Shown here: positions 23,385 through 32,460 of the stretch, one piece after another
Layout: each line of letters opens with the position of its first letter
Position numbering within the stretch: position 1 is the first letter of the stretch
From: Trametopsis cervina
Lineage: Eukaryota > Basidiomycota > Agaricomycetes > Polyporales > Irpicaceae
Assembly: GCA_022385755.1 (NCBI GenBank)
Contig: MU278357.1
Coordinates: forward strand, 1-64,000
Length of the DNA stretch: 64,000 bases
Direction of reading: 5' to 3'
Translations under genes and position numbers: made by a program
Notes under the pieces: model-generated
Database searches by the model: none
Told to the model about the DNA's origin: nothing
What the model saw: only the letters and a program-made list of their open reading frames with translations

Positions 23385-23789
23385 ACCAACAATAGCAATG
23401 GCGATCCATTCATTCTCAAATGTAAAGTAGTGGACTCTGCGCTTTTGAAAATCTTCCCTCCGTCACATAACTCACGCGTCGCAACGTGAACTTGTCATCC
23501 CATCCAGTCAATTTCAGAAGTGAATGCCGCGATACACGCAACACCGTTACCTACATATGACCATCCTACATATCCCATACTTGTCTGCCACCGACATGGT
23601 CAGCCGCGTGCCCGAACGTCATTCCCGACATAGTCAGCCTCACCCGCTGCTTCTTGAGCCCGCCGCCGCCACAGTCGCATTCCCCTTTTCGACTTGTCAG
23701 CCTCCCAGCCGCAGCCACATTTGTGACTATAAGACCAGCCCCCGTCCTTCCAGAGGAGCTCTTCACAACTCTCCCTCCGACCACATTCT
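23385..23789. other. Intergenic, RdRP to repeat copy B
   Basis: About 400 bp with no supported gene. From about 23630 it turns CT-rich and grades into the lead-in of repeat copy B, so the exact left end of copy B is uncertain. Confidence 0.5.
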
Positions 23790-26700
23790 TCCCCCTCCCT
23801 CTCCCTCTCCCTTCCCCCTCCACTCCCCCTCCAGCATACCATGGCTTCGCCTCATTGGACTTAGTTTGCTCTCATCCTTGATCATCGTCGTGTGCATATG
23901 CTGACTTGTCTTGAGGTGTATCTCGCCAGAGCTGCGGCTGACAGGAGCCGACCCGGACGTCGAAGGGCTCTCAGAGACACCACGTCTCTTCTCCATGTAC
24001 GTGCTTCACCTCATAGTGTTATTGCCGTACTTCAGTATTCTCAACAGGTCATTCGCGTATGCGGCGGACGCACATCGTTTGGACAGAGCGTATCGGACGA
24101 CTGAGACGACAACAGAAAGAGTAGAGATAGTGCCGGGGTATAGGAAGCAATGGAGACCGGCAGTAAAGGCGGGAGGAGGATTTCGAGGAGGGCTGACATA
24201 GACCGACGCGCCGGAAGCGGTACACACGGAGAGTAGCAGGAGCATATGAGCCCGCTCGGGATGCATGGTCAGGTAGAGTCAGAGTGAGGCTTCCTCGCCG
24301 TCCTCAGGCGCGGAGTCCTGATTTTAGCTCGACCAGGTCCAGCACATCGATCGGGTTGATATGTTATGTGCGGCGACGAGGCAGGAGAGATAAGAGATTA
24401 GGGCCGCAGGAGTTTCCAGGGGAGCGAAAGAGACGATCGGGAAGGGCGACAAGGATTAAGAGGAGGGCAAGACACATTTGGCGGAGGAGGATGGATGAGG
24501 AAATCCGCGGGAGGACGGCAGCGAGAACTGGCGAAGAAGAGTTGCCAACAAGGGCTGACATGGACCGACAAGCCGGCGGCGGGACACATGAAGAGTAGCA
24601 GGGATATATGAGGTGCGGGGTCAGGTAGAGTCAGAGTCAGGCTTCCTCGCCTTCCTTAGGCGGGGAGTCCTGATTTTTAGCTCGACCAGGTGCGGCATAT
24701 CGATCGAGTTCACGGGTGATGGGCGGTGACGAAGGCGAGAGGGACAAGGAAGCCGAGGACTTTTCGCGAGAGCGGTGTGGCATGGAAGAGCTGAGCGGGA
24801 AGGGTGACGAAACTCATGGGAGGACAAGCATATTTGGCGGAGCAGGGCGAGGAGATCGGCAAGAGGATGGAACTAAGGGACGATGAAGACAAGATGGGGC
24901 TTTAAGAGGCTGACAGAGGGATAGACTGGCAGCGGCGCGCGACAGGAGACAAACGGAGACTAGCAGGCGAGAAGAAAAATGTGAGCTCAGTCGGCTTGCA
25001 TGGCCAGGTAGAGTTAGAGTCAGGCCTCCTCACCTTCCTTAGGCGGGGAGTCCTGGTTTTAGCTCGACCAGGTCTGGCATGTCAATCGGGCTCAGCGGAA
25101 CGGGAGAGGGTACAAGAGGTGGGAAGACGAGCGGCACAGGGCGATGAAGATAGCAAGGACGACAAGAGGCAGGACGGATGAGGGACGAGGCGGAGACTTA
25201 GCAGACGAGGAACCGGCGAAGAAGAGTCGATAGAACAAGAACTCCAATGAGGGCCGACCCGGACAGGAGGAAAAGCAGCGATGAACGACAAGAAATAAAC
25301 GGAGAATGATAGAGCGGGAGAAGAATGCGAGCTTTGTCGGCATGCTTGGCCAGGTCCAGAAAGGGGTGGGATGGCGAGCGGGAAGGACGATGAGGATTGC
25401 AAGACGAAGAAGATGCGGTTGGGTGGGGAATGATGAATGACAGAGGGAGGAGGAGGAGGATCAGCAGGATGGTGGCCAAGACGGAAGGGCAGATGAAGAT
25501 ATGGGGAAGCATATAGGACGCCAGAGGATATAGGAAATACTGGTCCGAGGGATAAGAACGGGAGGGGAGGCACGTCGAGGCGGAAGCGAGCAGGGATCAT
25601 TGGCAGAAGAGGGATTCGAAGAAGGAAAGCAAGAAGACCAAGGAGGACTGGAAAGAAGGGGTGTGACTACGGAAATAACAAGTTGGTGGGCGGAAAGACC
25701 TTTTTGGGATGGGAACAGGCTTGCAGCGCAACATATGAAGGATGCGGTGGGCGGAAGTCGTTGAGAAGATGAAGAATACACAAGCCTAGAGGTGACGAGC
25801 GAACAATAATGGCGAGGCACCGGGGTTGAGAGGGCAGCGAGCGAGGAAGATAGCACGGGAAGGAACGGTGGACGCTAAGCAGGAGCCCAGATGAACAAGG
25901 CGAGAGAGGGAAGACGTGAGGGGGCGAGAGCGACGGTGAAGTTAAAGCAGGTCGGATGATGGAGGTCTCGGAGCAACCGTTGAAGGAGAGGAAGTAGAGG
26001 AAGGACTATGGAGAGATGCTGGGGTGTGAGCAGCGATGAGCGGCATTAGAAGATGTATGGAAAACGGGCAAACTGATACGGAGATGGATGAGTAAGATTC
26101 CAACGGAACGGTGAGTGCAGTCATTCCTGTTATTCGCAAGAACAGTAAACTCACAGGTTGCCCCTCACGCTCAAAATCGAGGATCCCATAAGCCAGTACA
26201 ACCACGCGAAGTTCATCGAACCACCGCCGAGCACGCGCCCTCCTCCGCCACACCAGTGCGCAAGAGTTCTCTTGCTTACAGGGGTGGCAGAGGATGGGCC
26301 GTGCGCGAATTGGACATATATCCCAACGGGAACGGGACGGTGAGTGTGGTCATTTTGTGGTTCAGGGAAGCGAGGGATTCACAATTCGAATTCGCCCCGT
26401 AAACTCAAGGTCGAAGCAACCATAAGCCCATGGTCTCACCTACCCGCGCACGGATGCGTTGTTGCTTATGGGGGGTTGCAGATGACGGGTCGTGCGCATC
26501 CAGGACAGCTAGGGAAGTCTTGAGAGTTGAGACATGGCACGCCGAAGACGCGTTGGACCCAGTGGAAGAAATCCGGTCGTCGTGCATTGGCCAACAATCC
26601 ACTTCAAGCAGATCGTCGGCGGCAATTTCCACTGCACAAACACAAGAGGTTTCTAGCTTCTAGCTTGAGTGACCAAGAAACAGTCTTCGTCGAACCTGTG

Positions 26701-27223
26701 TCTTCAATGCACTCCAAGCAGATCGTCAACGGCGATTTCCACCGCCCAAACACAATAGGTTTCCGCCTTCTAGCCTACGACAAGAAACCTGGTGATCCTC
26801 GTCGAACCTGTGTCTTGTATTCCAACTTCGTTTGGCGAACCGCTAGAACAGCACGAAGACATCCTTCCTCCCGTAAATCCACTGCATCCTAGTCACGAGC
26901 GCAAGTGGAAGTGTCGCACCGGGTTCTTCCAATCGCAAGACGTCACGGCGTGAGCTTATCTGATACCGTACCGTACCGCGGCAGCGGAAGCGGCTGTACG
27001 TGGACGGGGGGCGGTGATGTAAAAGCTTGAAGCTTAGACTTTCGTGTTTGAAATGGATGATGCCGTGTTGGAATCGGTCAGGAGGTGGACTCCTGTGTCG
27101 TTTGCCAGAGCTAGCGGAACCGTCAGCTGGTTCATATCAGAGCTTTTGGCGGGATGGTGTTTGCCGTGGTGTGCTTTCGAAATCCAGTGAGATTGCGATA
27201 GTGCTGGCCACTATCTACACCGT
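23790..27223 (+). repeat. Repeat family copy B, left part
   Basis: Non-coding copy in the same orientation as copy A. Three tandem modules with GGTCAGGTAGAGTCAGAGT and GGGGAGTCCTGATTTTAG start near 24268, 24625 and 25007 (spacing about 357 and 382 bp). A long purine-rich stretch follows (25100-26090). Then GGTGAGTG...ACTCAC modules lie at 26107 and 26337, cores at about 26275 and 26465, and a tail from 26940 that aligns with copy C (GTGAGCTTATCTGATACCGT, CGTCAGCTGGTTCA). It is interrupted at 27223 by the Gypsy element and resumes at about 34335. Confidence 0.68.
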
Positions 27224-27395
27224 TGGAGACGTAGCGCGTGTGCTTTCTCGGTGCTGGTAGCGGTATCGATTGTTGAGAGCGTTTCTCAGGGCGTTCCCTG
27301 CCCGCAGGTTGTTACATGCTGACTAATCTACTGTGTCCGTATATGGAATCCCCTCGTGACCCTCGCTATCGCCCGATATGGTAGCCCCTGTACCA
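27224..27395 (-). repeat. 3' LTR of the Gypsy element
   Basis: 172 bp beginning TGG and ending CCA on the plus strand, matching 34163-34334 without a visible difference. The third ORF ends inside it (TAG at 27325-27323). Confidence 0.95.
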
Positions 27396-28285
27396 TGTGC
27401 CCCCCTCTTAACAACGTCGGCGTCCTCGTCGACAAACTTGATGCAGGAGACGAGAGGATGAATGGTCCAGCTCCCGTCATCATGAGCGGTGGCTTGAGCG
27501 CCCGCGTGTCGAAGCAACTCCACCGCACGAGCAACCGGATCGGCGGGAAACGCGCGGGACTCCCCAGTAAGATCCATCCGCAGGTCCCAGACGGAGGCCG
27601 GAATCGACCGCGCGCGGTCCGTAAGGTTGGGTGTGAGAGCACGAACGTGTTGCTCATAACCAGTGAGATCCGCGTGGGCATGCCAAACGAGAAGATTATC
27701 GCTCCGCGAGCCATTCTCGTACTCCACAACAAACTCCACCCACTCCTTCTCACACGCCCGCACCCCCACAATAACCCCGCGCTGTCCATGCGCAAACTGC
27801 CTCCCACCCTTGAGCTCGACGAGCTCGACCAGAAGCTTCGTGTACACAGGGGAGGCGGGCTTGTTCTTCACCACATAGGTAATTGGTAAGTCAGGGTGTC
27901 CACCCGTGTCAGTGACGACCAGCTGAACGTATGAGCCAAGGGGGGCGCGGGGCCCAGGGTGGTGAACGATAAGGGGTTTGTCGAAGTACATGGTGAGGGA
28001 GAACTGCACGGAATCGGCGAGGTTCGTGAACTGGGTGAAGCTGACCCGTGGGGTAGACTCGAAGCTGACAGCATCGAAGGAAACGGCAGAAGGAGCGTGA
28101 GGTCGGCGCCAGCGCAGGCGAGGCAGGCAAGAGGTGAGAAACGACATGCTTAAGCAAAGAGCGACAGGCGATGGGATGTCCGGGGGAGAGGAGGGAGCCG
28201 TTATAAGGAAAGGCGTCCAAAAAAAGGGCGCTGAAGCAAGCTGGAGACAGGAAAAAAGCGAGAGGCAGAAAAGAGGGTGTGGCAA
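27323..28285 (-). CDS. Third ORF of the Gypsy element, between pol and 3' LTR
   Basis: 320 codons from the first ATG (28285), or 274 from a second ATG at 28147. It starts 33 nt after the pol stop and ends inside the 3' LTR. This is the position held by env or accessory genes in some Ty3/Gypsy elements. I do not recognise the protein. From the first ATG the N-terminus is hydrophobic and Leu/Cys/Pro-rich; the rest is mixed, with a stretch rich in beta-formers (ITYVVKNK, VIVGVRACEKEWVEFVV) and no clear second membrane segment. An overlapping minus-strand frame (27909-29681) is a shadow of pol. Persistence of a 320-codon frame in an intact element suggests it is real, but no domain supports a function. 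Confidence 0.6.
   Translation of the reverse strand: MPHPLFCLSLFSCLQLASAPFFWTPFLITAPSSPPDIPSPVALCLSMSFLTSCLPRLRWRRPHAPSAVSFDAVSFESTPRVSFTQFTNLADSVQFSLTMYFDKPLIVHHPGPRAPLGSYVQLVVTDTGGHPDLPITYVVKNKPASPVYTKLLVELVELKGGRQFAHGQRGVIVGVRACEKEWVEFVVEYENGSRSDNLLVWHAHADLTGYEQHVRALTPNLTDRARSIPASVWDLRMDLTGESRAFPADPVARAVELLRHAGAQATAHDDGSWTIHPLVSCIKFVDEDADVVKRGAHGTGATISGDSEGHEGIPYTDTVD
27396..27409 (-). other. Polypurine tract of the Gypsy element
   Basis: On the minus strand a run AAGAGGGGGG followed by CACA abuts the 3' LTR. This is the place where plus-strand DNA synthesis is primed in LTR retrotransposons. Confidence 0.75.
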
Positions 28286-28317
28286 CGCTCACCGGGGAAG
28301 ACGCAGCGCAGCGACAG

Positions 28318-31300
28318 CTAGGAGTCAGGCGTGGGAGGAACGCTAAGCCCAGGCGGGTCAAGCGAGGTCGGCGGGAAGGGTTCAGGGCCCGAGGCAGAGG
28401 CGGCCACCTCAGCAACGGGCGGAGAGCTAGAAGGAGGAGAAAAGAGACGTAAGCGACGAGCATGAAAGCGAGAATCAATAGGCTTATTATCAAGGGTCTC
28501 CAAGAGATAGGAGTTCCCGGTGCACCCGGTGATACGCCGTGGTGGCGACCACTTGGGCAGGAGCTTCCGATCAGAGCGCATAGTGTAGTCCAAATCACTA
28601 CGGTAGACCTGCACGAGATCACCAATGCGAAATGACACTGCACCCGCGCGACTAGCAAGGACCTTGGCATCAAAGCGCGCTTTGCGGCCCTCAGCGTGCC
28701 GAACTGTAGCATCATACCCGTCCAGCCGCTGCTGACTGGCATAGAGGAGGTGAATGTCGACAGCCTCCGGAGGCAGAGCAACAGACGCGTCATCGGCCGG
28801 AGTAGGCACGGTGTTGACCGGCAGGCTGAGCAAGAGCTCCTTGGGAGAGAGCTTGAGGGCGGGGAGGATGCGACGATTGAGGGCTTGGATGGCGGCGGCG
28901 AAGTGAACAGGCCAATTAGAAGGCAACGCGGACGGATCGGGGTCGCCATCAGAAAGGAGGTCAGGAGCGCACAACCGCTTAAGGATGTGCAAGAGGAGCT
29001 TATTAGTGCCCTCAACGAGCCCATTAACCCACGGCGCGTAAGCAGCAACGACATGCGGCCGCACATGGCGAGAGGCGCAGAAGTCAGCGACCTCGCGACA
29101 ATCAAAGTGAGACCCACCATCAGACATGAACACGTCATGAGGTGTGAACTGGTCCCAGATGTGGGTAAGCGCCTGCACAGTGGTCTTACCAGTGCCCGCC
29201 GTTTTGAACATGAAGCCCCAGACGTGTTGCGAGAAGGTGTCGACATAGAGCGCAACAGTCTTGAACCCGCCCTTGCCAACAGGCATGCTGAGGTAGTCGC
29301 CCACCAACAGCTCAAAAGGACGACGGCGTACGACCGGGTCAAGAAGAGAGTGCAAGGACTTGCCCGACCCAAAGTTACGGCACTGTCCGCAGCTAGCGAC
29401 CACGTCAACGATGGTCTGGTCGAGGCGAGGGCTACGGATGCGGTCGAGAAGGGCGATCTTGATGGTATCGCGTCCCCAGTGCCCACCATTGACATGCTCC
29501 GCACGTGCGAGCGCGGCGGCTTCAGCGCGAGTAACGCACTCGACGCGCGACCGCGCGCGCCACGGTGATCCGCCGCGAAGCTGCCACAGTTTGCCATCAG
29601 CAATAACATACTGGCCCACCTTGTGCTCCGCGCGACGCTTCGTGCGCTCGTCAGCACCAGATCCATCAGCGAGGAGCTCAAACGCGGCGATCACCTCGCG
29701 AAAAACGGGTTCATCCTGAAAACGAGCACTGAGAGCGGGCAAGCAGTCATCAGAGACACTCAACTGGAGCAGATCATTGACGAGGCCCTTCCGACCTTCC
29801 CAGTCCTCGGAGACACTCCAATCGCCGCCCTCACCCGGCGCCGCAGGCGCGTCCTCGCCACGCCGACTCACACCGTCCGCGACGTTCTTCACACCAGGGA
29901 CATGTCGGACCTGAATGATATGATGGGCGAGGACACTGTCCCGCCACCGGGCGTGTGTACTGTTCAACTTGTCATTGGACAGGACGTACCGCAGAGCAGA
30001 ACAGTCAGTCTCGATTTCGACAGGATAGCCCCACACAATATCGGAAAACTGATCAAGGGCATATTTCAGTGCAGCGAATTCAAGCAGAAATGGCATGTAC
30101 CGTTGTTCAGACTGCGACGTCCGTTTCGAGGCGAATGCGATAGGGTGAGCCTTCTGGACACTGACGCCACTGGGAAGCACCGTAATGGAGATCTGGGAGA
30201 GGACGGCACCAAAGCCGGACTTGCAGCCGTCGGAGGTAACGATGAAGGGCGTGCCGTCAAAGCGAGGCCGACGCAGAACGGGCTCAGAAGTGAGTGCTCG
30301 CTTGAGGGCGAGAAACGCGGCGGAGTGTGCCGCCTGCCACCGGTCGGGCCCCAGAGTGAACTCAATGAGACGGCGCCGGTACACAGTCTTCGAGACGCCG
30401 TGCCCAGGGTTTGCGGCACGGAGCAGCTCAAGGAGGGGGCCGGCAATGCGGGCATAGTTCTTGATGAGGTCCCGGAAATAGCCCGTCACGCCAATGAAGG
30501 AGGAAAGAGCCAGGGCGTGTGGAGGTTGGGGCCAATCAACAATCGCTGTGAGCTTGGTGAGATCGGGCGTGACACCCTCGGCACTAACAGATGCGCCAGC
30601 AAACACAGTGCGCGACATGAAAAACTCAGACTTAGCTGGAGCGAGCGAGAGGTGGCGCTCTCGCACGCGGTCGAAGATGCGTCGCAACTTCGCAAGCTCA
30701 GCATCAAAAACATCTCCGGCAGTGCCGCCATCATCTACAAACAGTTCAAGGGTGCCATCAGCGCAGAGGTCATGCAGATGCTGAGCAGTGAGATGGGCAA
30801 ACGCAGACGGAGCATCCGTGAGGCCAAAGAGAAGCCGAACCGGCCGAAGAAATCCGCGGCCTTCAATGTAGAAGCAGAGGTACGGACGCGAAGCTTCGTC
30901 GATAGTGATGGCGTAGAAGCCAGCTGCAAAGTCGAACGTCGACACCCATCGATGGTTGGCTAGACTGCGCTGCTTCGCGCGTATGTCGCCCTGCGGCATA
31001 GGGGCGATCTTCGCGACCTTGTTAACTTGTGCAAAATTCATGCACAACCGCCACTTAACATCACCGCCATCGGGAGGAGGAGGATCAGCAGCAGGGCGGG
31101 GAGGGAGATCCGGAGTAGGTGCAAGGCCGGCGGCAACGCACTGTTCGCTGACACGGTGTTGTAGCTCAGCAAGTGACAGGCCGACACCCTCATGGGTGCG
31201 CCGAGCAAGAGTGATAGGGGACACGCAACGAACCGAGCTGGGGCTGCACGGCTCGACAATGCCGGCAGCAATGAGCTCGTCGATGCGCTTGTTCAGGAAG

Positions 31301-32460
31301 GCTTTCTGAGGCGGCGTAAGGCTCTTCTGATGAACCTTGGTGGAAAAAACAGCGTCAGCCGGGATGCTAAGGGAGTGAACCGCACCTGGTACCGCGGTCA
31401 CCTCGCCGAGGGACAGGGCGAAGCAGTCGGCATATTCGGCAATGAGGTCGCGCACAGCGGTCACCTCATCGGCAGTCAGGTCGGCGCCGATCTTCACCGC
31501 GTCGAGGATTGCAGCAACACGCAGCGGAGCGAAGGGAGCAGAGTGCCGCGAAAAGACAGAGGTCGCGACGCCAGCATCTGCGCCGCGCGGCGCGAGATCA
31601 TCATCGGATGGCACGGTGTCGTCGTCAATCGCCAGTACAGCAGGATCGAGCACTGCAGAATCATCGTCAGCAATAGGGGCGGCAGCAGGACACTCACCGG
31701 GACCATCAGAGACGCGAGCAGCGTCCGCGTCCTCCAACAGGGGATGGGGCACAGACGAGGCAGGGGGCTCACAGACGGAGCACGCCACGGACGCGCCAGC
31801 ACGGGACCCTAGGTTGTGCAGGTGGACGGAGCGGTCACCATCGCGCACGACAATCCAATCGTGGTCGATGCCATAGTCATGCAGCACGGCAAAGGAGCAA
31901 AGCAGAGGTTTGCCGAATAAGAAAGACCAAGATCCGTGACTGTCGAAGACTTCAAAGCAGCCACGGTGTGACACGCCGCCGAGAGTGATTTGACCCGACC
32001 ATACACCCAAGGAGGGAACGAGGAGACCATTGGCCATACGGAAACGCCGCGAGGACGGCAGTAAGGGGGACAGGCGATGCTGCACACGACGCCATAAGGC
32101 GACGTCCATGATGCTGGCCATAGCGCCGTCATCGAGCACCGCGCGTGCGTGCACAACTTCGCCTTGAGGCCCGAGGAAGGAAACGAACTGAAAAAACGGA
32201 ACACAAGTGACTGACGGATTGGAGGCAGACGAAGGAGCGGCGGACTCAACTGGGTACAGGTCGAAGACATCGTCATTTGCAGCGTCGGACTGATACACAG
32301 GATTGCTATGTACAGAAACGGGGTCATCCAAACATCCATCCAAGCCACCAAAACCCGTGTCCCTAACCGCGGGCTGGGCGCAGTTAGGGACTGACTCACT
32401 GAGAACACGAGCAGGGGCTACCGGCGGTGAGTACGCAGCGGTAGCCCTCAGTCTTTTCCC
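28318..32460 (-). CDS. Gypsy Pol: protease, RT, RNase H, integrase
   Basis: Polyprotein for cDNA synthesis and integration, open from the frameshift site (32460) to TAG at 28318. Taking the codon at 32343 as residue 1 (1,341 residues from there): a retropepsin-like motif VLDDGAMAS lies near 70-76 (DDG rather than DTG/DSG); reverse transcriptase at about 430-600 has FDFAAGFYAI, LLFGLTDAPSAF and catalytic FVDDGG; Ty3-type RNase H at about 690-810 has TSDGCKSGFGAVL; integrase has an HHCC-type zinc region (HVNGGHWG...CGQC) and a DDE core (GDYL, SDGGSHFD, VEGTNK); a C-terminal basic segment follows. No in-frame ATG was seen at its start and it overlaps the end of gag in the -1 frame, so it is probably made as a Gag-Pol fusion. 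Confidence 0.95.
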   Translation of the reverse strand, partial: GKRLRATAAYSPPVAPARVLSESVPNCAQPAVRDTGFGGLDGCLDDPVSVHSNPVYQSDAANDDVFDLYPVESAAPSSASNPSVTCVPFFQFVSFLGPQGEVVHARAVLDDGAMASIMDVALWRRVQHRLSPLLPSSRRFRMANGLLVPSLGVWSGQITLGGVSHRGCFEVFDSHGSWSFLFGKPLLCSFAVLHDYGIDHDWIVVRDGDRSVHLHNLGSRAGASVACSVCEPPASSVPHPLLEDADAARVSDGPGECPAAAPIADDDSAVLDPAVLAIDDDTVPSDDDLAPRGADAGVATSVFSRHSAPFAPLRVAAILDAVKIGADLTADEVTAVRDLIAEYADCFALSLGEVTAVPGAVHSLSIPADAVFSTKVHQKSLTPPQKAFLNKRIDELIAAGIVEPCSPSSVRCVSPITLARRTHEGVGLSLAELQHRVSEQCVAAGLAPTPDLPPRPAADPPPPDGGDVKWRLCMNFAQVNKVAKIAPMPQGDIRAKQRSLANHRWVSTFDFAAGFYAITIDEASRPYLCFYIEGRGFLRPVRLLFGLTDAPSAFAHLTAQHLHDLCADGTLELFVDDGGTAGDVFDAELAKLRRIFDRVRERHLSLAPAKSEFFMSRTVFAGASVSAEGVTPDLTKLTAIVDWPQPPHALALSSFIGVTGYFRDLIKNYARIAGPLLELLRAANPGHGVSKTVYRRRLIEFTLGPDRWQAAHSAAFLALKRALTSEPVLRRPRFDGTPFIVTSDGCKSGFGAVLSQISITVLPSGVSVQKAHPIAFASKRTSQSEQRYMPFLLEFAALKYALDQFSDIVWGYPVEIETDCSALRYVLSNDKLNSTHARWRDSVLAHHIIQVRHVPGVKNVADGVSRRGEDAPAAPGEGGDWSVSEDWEGRKGLVNDLLQLSVSDDCLPALSARFQDEPVFREVIAAFELLADGSGADERTKRRAEHKVGQYVIADGKLWQLRGGSPWRARSRVECVTRAEAAALARAEHVNGGHWGRDTIKIALLDRIRSPRLDQTIVDVVASCGQCRNFGSGKSLHSLLDPVVRRRPFELLVGDYLSMPVGKGGFKTVALYVDTFSQHVWGFMFKTAGTGKTTVQALTHIWDQFTPHDVFMSDGGSHFDCREVADFCASRHVRPHVVAAYAPWVNGLVEGTNKLLLHILKRLCAPDLLSDGDPDPSALPSNWPVHFAAAIQALNRRILPALKLSPKELLLSLPVNTVPTPADDASVALPPEAVDIHLLYASQQRLDGYDATVRHAEGRKARFDAKVLASRAGAVSFRIGDLVQVYRSDLDYTMRSDRKLLPKWSPPRRITGCTGNSYLLETLDNKPIDSRFHARRLRLFSPPSSSPPVAEVAASASGPEPFPPTSLDPPGLSVPPTPDS
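32394..32460 (-). promoter_or_regulatory. Candidate -1 ribosomal frameshift signal at gag/pol
   Basis: Minus strand: slippery heptamer G GGA AAA at 32460-32454, in the correct phase for gag. A 6-nt spacer holding the gag stop (GACTGA, 32453-32448) follows. Next is a perfect 9-bp stem (GGGCTACCG at 32447-32439 with CGGTAGCCC at 32423-32415) around a 15-nt loop. Loop bases ACTCAC (32432-32427) are complementary to GTGAGT at 32399-32394, allowing an H-type pseudoknot. A -1 slip moves ribosomes from gag into the pol frame, which has no stop from here to 28318. Confidence 0.88.

Noticed and set aside
23566..25856. Open frames up to 172 codons in copy B
   Set aside because: Same reason: low-complexity DNA, not conserved between copies.
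27909..29681. 590-codon minus-strand open frame overlapping pol
   Set aside because: It lies in another frame of the GC-rich integrase coding region, has skewed Ser/Leu/Arg content and no domain; a shadow of pol.
29623..30963. 446-codon plus-strand open frame
   Set aside because: Antisense to the pol RNase H/RT region with no domain; an antisense shadow in GC-rich DNA.
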